Source: Minisyncoccota bacterium (GTDB taxonomy: Bacteria > Patescibacteriota > Minisyncoccia > UBA6257 > HR35). From it: a stretch of DNA of 5,129 bases. Position numbers and translations under genes: made by a program. The notes under the pieces are model-generated. The model saw only the letters and a list, made by a program, of their open reading frames with translations. It had not been told where the DNA came from and did no database searches. Of this stretch, positions 1 to 5,119 are shown piece by piece. Each line of letters starts with the position of its first letter. The first letter of the stretch is position 1. The stretch covers positions 1-5,129 of the forward strand of contig CALHAT010000055.1 in NCBI GenBank assembly GCA_937934285.1, given 5' to 3'.

Positions 1-479
1 TCAATTTCAGACAATAAACCGTATACCCCGTGAAGGTGATTTACATATATACCTTTTACATTTTTATTATTAAGTTGATTGATATGGTTATAGTCAGCAT
101 CTCCTGAATGAGAGAATAATTTATACTCTATAACTTTAAGCCTCAACCTTTCTTTTACTAACTGATTGATTTTTTTGTGGTTATCAAAGTTATATAGGAA
201 AATTTCTTTCGAATAAAATTTTTTATTAAGTATTTCAATTGTTATATCAAAAGCCTCAGAAGCACTTTTAACAAAGAAAATTTCATCGGCAGAAACTTCA
301 AGAAATTTAGCAATATTTATTCTTAATTGATCAATTTTTTTTTCCACCTCTTTGTTTTGAGGGAAAATATTCTTTTTTGGGATAAAATTTGGTAATTTTA
401 AAAGAATCTTGTAATTATCAGTTAATTCTTTTGGATAAATTGGAAATGTTGCCCAATCAAAATAGTATAAATTTTTCAT
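1..479 (-). CDS. Class V aminotransferase / cysteine desulfurase-like protein, N-terminal part only
   Basis: The 159 N-terminal codons are visible, from ATG at 479, and the frame runs open off the left edge. The opening FDWATFPIYPKEL (residues 7-19) matches the 'LDNAATTP' opening of NifS/SufS-type enzymes. KSASEAFDI (71-79) sits where these proteins have the GATEANN PLP-phosphate loop. His101 lies where a His stacks on PLP, and VNHLHGVYGLLSEI (146-159) resembles the segment before the PLP-binding Asp. The catalytic lysine and any active-site cysteine lie outside the window, so desulfurase cannot be separated from another class V enzyme such as an epimerase or lyase. The motifs are divergent (SASEAF instead of GATEAN). 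The gene starts 4 bp after the stop of the sulfhydrylase-rhodanese gene and has no Shine-Dalgarno, so it is surely in the same operon and probably translationally coupled. A sulfur-donating role beside a rhodanese domain is an inference. Confidence 0.78.
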   Translation of the reverse strand, partial: MKNLYYFDWATFPIYPKELTDNYKILLKLPNFIPKKNIFPQNKEVEKKIDQLRINIAKFLEVSADEIFFVKSASEAFDITIEILNKKFYSKEIFLYNFDNHKKINQLVKERLRLKVIEYKLFSHSGDADYNHINQLNNKNVKGIYVNHLHGVYGLLSEI

Positions 480-483
480 TTTT

Positions 484-1743
484 TCAAGTAAAATAATTAA
501 AAATGCCGTTTTTTAAACTATAAGCCTTATAGCCTAACGCTTTAAATTTTGCCGCTGCCACCAGTGAGCGATCTCCAGTTGGGCAAACAAAAATTAAAAT
601 TTTATTTTTGGGGAAGATAGTTAATTTTTTTTCTATGATTTCTTCAAGATAAGTCTCGGGTAGATTAATTGAGTTATTAATTGATTTAATTTTATAGGCA
701 AAATTTGATCGAATATCAACAATTATCGCTTCATTTTTTTCAATTAATTTATCTAGTTTATCTTTATCAATTTCTAAATTTTTAATTTCAATTTTTTTTA
801 TTTGAATTTGAGTATCCTTTTTGTTTTCAAAAAGATCCGGTTTCATTTTTTTAAAATAGGAAAGGTAAAATTCAAAGCGATCACAGGCTAAAAAGACAAT
901 ATTTAATTTTTTCTCTTCTTTTTTGAATAATTTTTTAATTGCGGCATATGAAGCTCCTCCAGTTGGGCCAGTAATTATTCCAAAATCCCAAATTAACTCC
1001 AAAGTTGCCTCGATTGCTTCTTTTTCATTTATGGTGATGATTGAGTCAAGATTTTTTTTATCAAAAAGACCAACACTAAATAATTCTTTTTCATTTCTAA
1101 TTCCCGGGATGGTTTCCCCCTTTTCGCAGATAACGCCGATGACTTTTACTCTATTTTTAAAATACTTTTTAATTCCTAAAGTCGAGCCAGCTGTTCCAAC
1201 TCCTGAGATGAAATAATCAATTTTACCATTAAGATCTCTATCGATTTCCTCTGCTGTTTTAAGATGGGCTTTAAAATTGTTTTCATTAAAATATTGATTA
1301 GTAAAGTAGTATTTATTAGGATTTTTTGATATCTCTTTTTCTATAAAAAATTGAGGATCATAAGGATCAGTTGGATCAAGACATTGGCTTTTTCCCGGAA
1401 GCTCCTCAATTTTAGTTTTGGTTATTTTAAGAATGTCTTTTTTTTCTTCATATTTTATTCTGTTGGTAATTATTTTAAACTTAATACCGTGATTACTGGC
1501 AATAATTGATAGTGCTTTGGCGGTATTGCCTGATGAGTTTTCGATAATTGTTTGATTATTTTTTTTAATATCTGCAATTTTATCTTTAATCATTTCCCAG
1601 GCTATCCTGTCTTTAAGCGAACCAAAAGGGTTAAGATATTCAAGTTTGGCATAAATGTTTAATTTTTTATTAAAAATTTTATTCTTATCAAGATGGATTA
1701 TCGGTGTTGATCCTATCAAGTCAGTTATTTTTTGATAAATCAT
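484..1743 (-). CDS. CysM/CysK-like PLP sulfhydrylase (probably O-phosphoserine-dependent) fused to a rhodanese domain
   Basis: This 419-residue protein has two domains. Residues 1-300 are a fold-type II PLP synthase of the cysteine synthase family. They include IGSTPIIHL (10-18), NPFGSLKDR with PLP lysine K44, the SSGNT substrate loop (70-74), the PLP-phosphate loop GVGTAGSTLG (181-190) and GPTGGAS (259-265). GIRN with R216 resembles, from memory, the ALRN segment of mycobacterial CysM, whose Arg220 binds O-phosphoserine. That fits the divergent serine kinase gene. Residues about 315-419 are a rhodanese domain, with VDIRS (342-346) and the catalytic loop CPTGDRS with C387 intact. The expected chemistry is replacement of the phosphate of O-phosphoserine by a sulfur or amine nucleophile, with the rhodanese perhaps delivering persulfide sulfur. 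An SbnA-like use of an amino acid nucleophile is possible. The start ATG overlaps the decarboxylase stop as ATGA. The stop is TGA. Confidence 0.9.
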   Translation of the reverse strand: MIYQKITDLIGSTPIIHLDKNKIFNKKLNIYAKLEYLNPFGSLKDRIAWEMIKDKIADIKKNNQTIIENSSGNTAKALSIIASNHGIKFKIITNRIKYEEKKDILKITKTKIEELPGKSQCLDPTDPYDPQFFIEKEISKNPNKYYFTNQYFNENNFKAHLKTAEEIDRDLNGKIDYFISGVGTAGSTLGIKKYFKNRVKVIGVICEKGETIPGIRNEKELFSVGLFDKKNLDSIITINEKEAIEATLELIWDFGIITGPTGGASYAAIKKLFKKEEKKLNIVFLACDRFEFYLSYFKKMKPDLFENKKDTQIQIKKIEIKNLEIDKDKLDKLIEKNEAIIVDIRSNFAYKIKSINNSINLPETYLEEIIEKKLTIFPKNKILIFVCPTGDRSLVAAAKFKALGYKAYSLKNGIFNYFT

Positions 1744-3131
1744 AAGATTTCTTTTTTTATTAATTGATAATTTTTATCTACGTAAAAATTTATCTCTTTA
1801 TTACCGTTTATAAATTGGTTATTAAAAATTTTTGTTTTATAAGCGATGGTGTTGTTAAAAAATAACAGATCTTCCTCCTCCGGTTCATTAGGTAAGTAAA
1901 CTTTTCTTTTAAAAAAAATGTCATCTTCCAAACACGTATTTCCGAAAATAAAATAGGAGTTTTTTACTTTGTTGACCTTTTTATTTTTTGGATTTTTAAA
2001 AAGAATAGGGTCATAAAGAATATCTAAATTGGCAGCGATTTCGTTATATTTTCCATTTAAAATTAAATATTGACTGTTTTTTTTATTGACAACTTGTTCA
2101 ATTTTAAAAATACTGCCACCAGCATCTTGAAGAATAAATCTGCCTAATTCAAAGATTAATTTTAGATTTAGGTCGTTTAATATGGTTGAAAATTTCTCTC
2201 CATTAATTTCAGTATCAAGTAAATACTGAATTTGCGCTGTTCCATTATTTTCTGAAAAATACGGAAAAAAATTACCTTCACCAAAAATCCTTTCCTTTTT
2301 TTTAATTATCCCAAAATTATAGTTATTCCAAAAAAATTCCTGGTTATTTTCAAGAATTTTTTTGCTAATTAAAAAATTTAATTCATTCCAATTATTCTTG
2401 CTTATGTAATTGAACCTAATCCCCCCTCCTAAATCTAAACTGTCTATATTAAATCCCATATTCAAACCGTCAATGGATAAGCTTATGACTTTTTTTAGAT
2501 ATTCTCTTTTTAATTCTTCAGAGGTTGAATCAATATGAAAACTTAAGCCTTTAAAATATTTCCTTTGATTTTGTTTTTTTAATTTTTTAAAGATTTCAGG
2601 AATTATTTCTTCATCAATTCCAAATCTTGTTTTTCTAAGATTGTTAAATTTTTCAGTTTTTATGTTGCCTAATCTAATAAAAAAGCCAATTTTTATGTTT
2701 TCTTTAATCAAAAAAGTTAATTGTTCTTCTGAGTTAATGACTAAATAAACTTTAGTTTTTAAGTTTTTAAATTTTTTCAAAATTGGCAATATTTTCTTCA
2801 AATTTCCAGGGTAGTTAACAATTATTTGTTTAGGATTGTTTTTAAAAGCTAAATTAGTTTCAAAAGGGGATGAGCTTTCAACTGGCAAAAGTTTACTTAT
2901 AAAACTAACCAAAAATGGTGCGTTGTTGGCTTTCATTGAGTAAAATAATTCGAAATTATTTATTCTTACTGATTTTAAGAAACCCAATATTTTTTCAATT
3001 TGATCATTTAAATTTTTTAAAAATATCAAGTTAAAGGGCTGATCTACTTGTTTTTCCAGTTTAAAAAGCCAAAGTTTTTTTTGTTCTAAAAAATTTAAAG
3101 TATTTTTATTTATTAACGGTGGAAAATACAT
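1740..3131 (-). CDS. Fold-type III PLP-dependent amino acid decarboxylase (DapDC/SbnH-like superfamily)
   Basis: This 463-residue protein belongs to the alanine racemase-like PLP decarboxylases (diaminopimelate, ornithine, carboxynorspermidine and citryl-diaminopropionate decarboxylases). The PLP lysine is K67 in YSMKAN (64-69). H199 in the FHIDS segment stacks on PLP, DLGGG (233-237) and ELGR (328-331) bind the phosphate, and C400 with D403/D404 in GNTCLEDD is the cross-subunit substrate site. Y431 in IAYKTK corresponds to the GAY tyrosine. YSMKAN rather than YAVKAN leans towards secondary-metabolism branches (SbnH, BtrK, Y4yA) over housekeeping LysA. A segment GEGNFFPYFSEN (284-295), absent from LysA, resembles the FYPYYQ-type element I recall from Y4yA-like members. 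The protein is longer than the usual 400-430 residues. The substrate cannot be assigned from sequence. Its start ATG overlaps the ATPase stop by one base (TAATG), which indicates coupled translation, and it is followed by the sulfhydrylase through an ATGA overlap. Confidence 0.87.
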   Translation of the reverse strand: MYFPPLINKNTLNFLEQKKLWLFKLEKQVDQPFNLIFLKNLNDQIEKILGFLKSVRINNFELFYSMKANNAPFLVSFISKLLPVESSSPFETNLAFKNNPKQIIVNYPGNLKKILPILKKFKNLKTKVYLVINSEEQLTFLIKENIKIGFFIRLGNIKTEKFNNLRKTRFGIDEEIIPEIFKKLKKQNQRKYFKGLSFHIDSTSEELKREYLKKVISLSIDGLNMGFNIDSLDLGGGIRFNYISKNNWNELNFLISKKILENNQEFFWNNYNFGIIKKKERIFGEGNFFPYFSENNGTAQIQYLLDTEINGEKFSTILNDLNLKLIFELGRFILQDAGGSIFKIEQVVNKKNSQYLILNGKYNEIAANLDILYDPILFKNPKNKKVNKVKNSYFIFGNTCLEDDIFFKRKVYLPNEPEEEDLLFFNNTIAYKTKIFNNQFINGNKEINFYVDKNYQLIKKEIL

Positions 3132-4069
3132 TAGAATTTAAATTCTTCATCAACTTGACAACTTAAATCACCAAAAGCTCTTTTTACATAGTCTAGCTGA
3201 ATATATTTTTTATGAAGGGTGATCAGTTGTTTCAACTTTTCATTTTGATCGACCTTAATTTTTTTAATTTCTTCTTTAACTTTTTCAAGAAAATTTATAA
3301 CTTTCTTGTCTTTTAAAACATCTTCAACTTTGATTAATCTTTTTGAGAGTTTATTGATTGCGGAATTGTATTCAAGAATTAAAAAGTCTTCAAGATAATT
3401 CTTGGCAAAATTTAAATCGTCAACATTAATGACTTTATTAAGAATGGGCTTAACTATTATTTTATAATCTGTTTTTTTCAATTCTGATATGTATTTATTG
3501 TAAACTGAAATAGATTCAAGATTTGGTTCAACGATAAAAAAATGTAAATCAAACTGAAGGAAAAGTGAATTTGCAATACTGTCAATGCCAGCAACCATAT
3601 CAGCGATTAATAATTCTTTGTTTTTTAATTTTGAATGAGAGAGAATATTTTCAAAAATGCTTAAATTGGTGTGATAGCAGCTTAATCCTGCCGTTTCTCC
3701 TTGGTATGAACCAACGCAAAATAGGTAAAGTTTAGGTTTTATTTCTTTTGAAAAATTATTCAAAATGAAATTTTCTTTTTCCAACGTAAAAAAATTTGAT
3801 CCTTTTCCTGGTGGAGTTGTTTTTACGTACTTTTTAGGATCAATTCTTGGGTTATTCCCTGCTAAAAAAGTTCTGATTTTTTTAATATTTTCTAAATTGG
3901 AGAGATAAAGATTTTCCGGAAAGTTGACTCTAAAAATACTTTTTATGTGAACATTTATATCAGCATCAAAAACACAAACTTTAAAATTTTTCAAAGAGAA
4001 ATAGATTGAAATTAAAGAAGTAATTGTTGATTTACCCGCTCCTCCTTTACCAATAATGCTAATTTTCAT
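3131..4069 (-). CDS. CooC-like P-loop ATPase (SIMIBI/MinD class), probable metal-cofactor maturation factor
   Basis: The protein has 312 residues from ATG at 4069. The deviant Walker A motif is GKGGAGKST (7-15), with signature lysine K8 and P-loop lysine K13. VFDADIN (33-39) is the switch I-side aspartate motif. IADMVAGIDSI (155-165) and VEP.LESI match the DxEAGIEH and VEPxxxS signatures of CooC, the nickel-inserting ATPase of CO dehydrogenase, rather than MinD or ParA. Where CooC1 has a metal-binding CxC, this protein has GLSCYH (128-133). Only C131 is kept, with H133 adjacent and C118 ten residues upstream. A TTPPGKGS segment (84-91) is unusual. The ORF can be extended to a TTG at 4105 or an ATG at 4090, but both lie in the promoter and palindrome, so the ATG at 4069 (giving MKISIIGKGG) is chosen. 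It is the first gene of the operon and is probably translated from a leaderless mRNA. The client protein and metal are unknown. Confidence 0.88.
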   Translation of the reverse strand: MKISIIGKGGAGKSTITSLISIYFSLKNFKVCVFDADINVHIKSIFRVNFPENLYLSNLENIKKIRTFLAGNNPRIDPKKYVKTTPPGKGSNFFTLEKENFILNNFSKEIKPKLYLFCVGSYQGETAGLSCYHTNLSIFENILSHSKLKNKELLIADMVAGIDSIANSLFLQFDLHFFIVEPNLESISVYNKYISELKKTDYKIIVKPILNKVINVDDLNFAKNYLEDFLILEYNSAINKLSKRLIKVEDVLKDKKVINFLEKVKEEIKKIKVDQNEKLKQLITLHKKYIQLDYVKRAFGDLSCQVDEEFKF

Positions 4070-4076
4070 GTAAATT

Positions 4077-4105
4077 ATTATATGCAACATTGTTGCATTT
4101 GTCAA
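4077..4105 (-). promoter_or_regulatory. Perfect-consensus sigma70 promoter for the ATPase operon
   Basis: Read on the minus strand, TTGACA (4105-4100), a 17-bp spacer and TATAAT (4082-4077) match the bacterial housekeeping consensus at 12 of 12 positions with optimal spacing. The predicted start point is 4070 or 4069, at the ATG of the ATPase, so the transcript should be leaderless. The spacer is almost entirely filled by the 17-bp palindrome, so a bound repressor would exclude RNA polymerase. A promoter this strong makes sense only if it is tightly controlled. Confidence 0.88.
4082..4098. promoter_or_regulatory. 17-bp perfect palindromic operator, 7-1-7 Fur/Zur-box architecture
   Basis: ATGCAACA-T-TGTTGCAT is a perfect inverted repeat with 8-bp arms around one central base at 4090. 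The inner core TGCAACA-N-TGTTGCA has the 7-1-7 layout of Fur, Zur and PerR boxes (for example TGATAAT-N-ATTATCA), though the half-site differs. It lies between -35 and -10 of the minus-strand promoter, touching the -10, and its right arm contains the -35 of the plus-strand promoter. The obvious ligand is the Fur-family protein encoded at 4507-4917. That assignment is an inference from position and architecture. Confidence 0.85.
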
Positions 4106-4121
4106 TAGAGTTTGTTATAAT
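4093..4121 (+). promoter_or_regulatory. Divergent promoter for the serK-Fur unit, extended -10
   Basis: An extended -10 TGTTATAAT (4113-4121) is preceded at 17-bp spacing by a weak -35, TTGCAT (4093-4098), which is itself part of the palindrome. The predicted start point is 4128, exactly the A of the serine kinase ATG, so this transcript should also be leaderless. The weaker -35 is offset by the TGn extension. Overlap with the operator implies negative autoregulation of the downstream Fur-family gene. Confidence 0.8.
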
Positions 4122-4127
4122 CATTTT

Positions 4128-4514
4128 ATGAAAGTTCAATACGTTGAAATATCTAAACTAAAACCTCATGAAAAAATATCTAGAAAAAGGCTGGCTGATT
4201 TGACTTTTCAACTAAAAAAAGAAAAGCTATTAAGAAAGCCTATTATTGTTGAAAGAGATAACTTTATAATTCTTGATGGACATCATCGTGTTGAATATTT
4301 TAAAAAAAATAAAATTAAAAAAATACCTGCTATTTTGGTAGACTATGATAAAATTAAAGTCTTACCTAGAAGAAAAAAATATTGTAATTTAGACATTAAA
4401 AAACTAGTCACGAAATGCGCTTTAGAGGGAAAAGTTCTTCCTTACAAAACTACAAAACATATTTTGTCAAAGGAAAAGACAATTAATATAAATTTTAAAA
4501 TTATCCATGAATAA
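4128..4514 (+). CDS. serK: SerK-type free L-serine kinase (ParB/Srx fold), makes O-phospho-L-serine
   Basis: This 128-residue protein follows, from recall, the motif order of the Thermococcus kodakarensis serine kinase SerK. IxxLKPHE (8-15) has E15 at the place of the catalytic glutamate, ILDGHHR (48-54) is the nucleotide/serine-binding signature with D50, H52, H53 and R54, and the C-terminal KTTKHIL (107-113) matches SerK's KTTRHVL. SerK and the related SbnI phosphorylate free serine to O-phosphoserine. Such proteins are often mislabelled as ParB-like nucleases, but there is no helix-turn-helix DNA-binding domain here. The protein is much shorter than archaeal SerK because the region between the ParB fold and KTTKH is reduced to about 35 residues. 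Activity and ADP versus ATP use cannot be read from sequence. The gene is divergent from a putative O-phosphoserine-using enzyme's operon and shares its operator. Its end overlaps the Fur-family gene by 8 bp. Confidence 0.83.
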   Translation: MKVQYVEISKLKPHEKISRKRLADLTFQLKKEKLLRKPIIVERDNFIILDGHHRVEYFKKNKIKKIPAILVDYDKIKVLPRRKKYCNLDIKKLVTKCALEGKVLPYKTTKHILSKEKTININFKIIHE

Positions 4515-4917
4515 AAGAAAAAGAAAAGGTTTTTTAGTCAAGGTTATTGAGTCGTACAAAAATTACTTTTCTCTTGATGACATTAAAAGTAAAGTAAGGG
4601 GCCCCAATTTGAATATAAACAGAGTGACAATTTATCGAAATTTAAAGAAATTATTAGCTGAGGGAAAAATTAAAGAGGTGGTTATAGGAAGAAATAAGAT
4701 TTATTATGAGCTTGTAGGCAGTGGCTTAGAAAATAATCATCATCACCATATTATTTGTTTATCCTGCCGTAATATAATTGATTTTAAATTTGGAATATTT
4801 GAATTTTTATTAAAAATATTTGAATTTTTTTACAATCGAATATATCATTTTAAAGTAAAATTTCATAACTTAGATTTTTATGGCTATTGCCAAAAATGTT
4901 ATAATAAAATTAATTAA
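4507..4917 (+). CDS. Fur-family metalloregulator (Zur/Fur/PerR superfamily)
   Basis: This 136-residue protein has the usual Fur length. The N-terminal winged helix ends in VTIYRNLKKL (40-49), equivalent to ATVYRTL. YELVGSG (67-73) leads into HHHHIICLSC (78-87), the counterpart of HHDHLICLDC, and DFYGYCQKC (123-131) gives the second CxxC. The pairs C84/C87 and C128/C131 form the structural Zn site, and H120 matches the C-terminal metal-binding His. Two oddities affect metal sensing. The HHDH aspartate is replaced by His, and the N-terminal regulatory His (Fur H33 equivalent) appears to be Tyr20. Fur, Zur, Nur, Mur and PerR cannot be told apart safely. Two CxxC motifs and a His-rich site lean towards zinc. 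There is no Shine-Dalgarno, and the start ATG lies inside the serK end (8-bp overlap), which indicates translational coupling. The likely target is the palindrome at 4082-4098. Confidence 0.9.
   Translation: MNKRKRKGFLVKVIESYKNYFSLDDIKSKVRGPNLNINRVTIYRNLKKLLAEGKIKEVVIGRNKIYYELVGSGLENNHHHHIICLSCRNIIDFKFGIFEFLLKIFEFFYNRIYHFKVKFHNLDFYGYCQKCYNKIN
4897..4905 (+). promoter_or_regulatory. Possible extended -10 promoter for the cobalamin riboswitch transcript
   Basis: TGTTATAAT at 4897-4905, inside the last codons of the Fur-family gene, is identical to the extended -10 of the serK promoter at 4113-4121. The predicted start near 4912 would give about 35 nt before the aptamer. The matching -35 region (TTTATG, 4877-4882) is weak. 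No terminator is visible between 4917 and 4946, so read-through from the serK-Fur unit could also supply this RNA. Confidence 0.42.
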
Positions 4918-4945
4918 TTATTTTTCTTAGTTGATTTAAAATTCC

Positions 4946-5093
4946 GCTTGGTTTAAGTCACTGCCTGCTTTAAAAAGCGGGTGGGAAGACTTAGCGTTTA
5001 ACTGGGAACGCCGGTGAAAATCCGGGGCTGTGCCGCAGCGGTAAGCATGCTTTTTATTAAAAAAAGCATGTCAAGCCCGAAGACCGACCAAGC
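4946..5093 (+). promoter_or_regulatory. Cobalamin (B12) riboswitch aptamer
   Basis: The conserved core is clear. GGGAA (5004-5008) is followed by GGTGAAAATCC (5013-5023), then GCTG-TGCCG-CAGC and GGTAA (5027-5044), then the B12 box AGCCCGAAGACCGACC (5074-5089). P1 is a perfect 7-bp pairing, GCTTGGT (4946-4952) with ACCAAGC (5087-5093). Further helices are AAGTC/GACTT (4955-4959/4988-4992), a hairpin at 4964-4981, GCGTT/AACGC (4994-4998/5007-5011), CCGG/CCGG (5011-5014/5022-5025), P5 (5027-5030/5036-5039) and a perfect 10-bp hairpin (5046-5055/5061-5070). The GCCACTG-containing peripheral extension seen in larger class I members is absent, so this is a compact form. Ligand subtype (adenosyl, methyl or hydroxo) cannot be decided by eye. 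Confidence 0.95.
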
Positions 5094-5096
5094 GTC

Positions 5097-5116
5097 TTTT
5101 CCCCGAGCAGGGAAAA
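5097..5116 (+). promoter_or_regulatory. Riboswitch expression platform: kissing-loop hairpin that hides the ribosome binding site
   Basis: TTTTCCC (5097-5103) pairs perfectly with GGGAAAA (5110-5116) around the loop CGAGCA (5104-5109). The 3' arm contains AGGG (5109-5112), the Shine-Dalgarno-like sequence 7 nt before ATG at 5120. The loop can pair with the P5 loop TGCCG (5031-5035): GCA with TGC and CG with CG, leaving one A bulged. This is the L5-L13 kissing interaction of cobalamin riboswitches. There is no U-tract after the stem, so control is probably translational, OFF when cobalamin binds. Confidence 0.75.
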
Positions 5117-5119
5117 TAT

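Noticed and set aside
923..1216. Plus-strand open frame of 97 codons
   Set aside because: It lies wholly antisense to the conserved PLP domain of the sulfhydrylase gene. It has no recognisable motif or upstream signal, so it is a shadow frame.
480..1743. TGA recoded as Trp or Gly (Gracilibacteria/SR1 or Mollicutes-like code)
   Set aside because: TGA ends the sulfhydrylase and decarboxylase genes exactly at operon junctions. Trp is encoded by TGG, and no in-frame TGA occurs within conserved domains.
4070..4105. Longer ATPase starting at TTG 4105 or ATG 4090
   Set aside because: Both starts lie within the -35, spacer and palindrome of the only convincing promoter, so they would not be transcribed. 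MKISIIGKGG from 4069 is the normal N-terminus for this ATPase class.
4100..4121. Alternative plus-strand -35 TTGTCA at 4099-4104
   Set aside because: It would leave an 11-bp spacer to TATAAT, too short for sigma70. TTGCAT at 17 bp with the TGn extension is more plausible.
3131..4514. ParABS partition system (ParA-like ATPase, ParB-like protein, palindrome as parS)
   Set aside because: The ATPase has CooC-type AGI/VEP signatures. The ParB-like protein lacks a helix-turn-helix domain and has SerK motifs at both ends. The palindrome sits exactly within promoter elements.
5046..5070. Perfect 10-bp hairpin as a terminator or independent element
   Set aside because: It lies between conserved core elements of the aptamer and replaces a variable helix. 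No U-tract follows it.
5097..5116. Intrinsic terminator at the end of the riboswitch
   Set aside because: The stem is followed by TATATGGGTG rather than a U-tract, and it covers an AGGG with an ATG correctly spaced after it. Translational control fits better.
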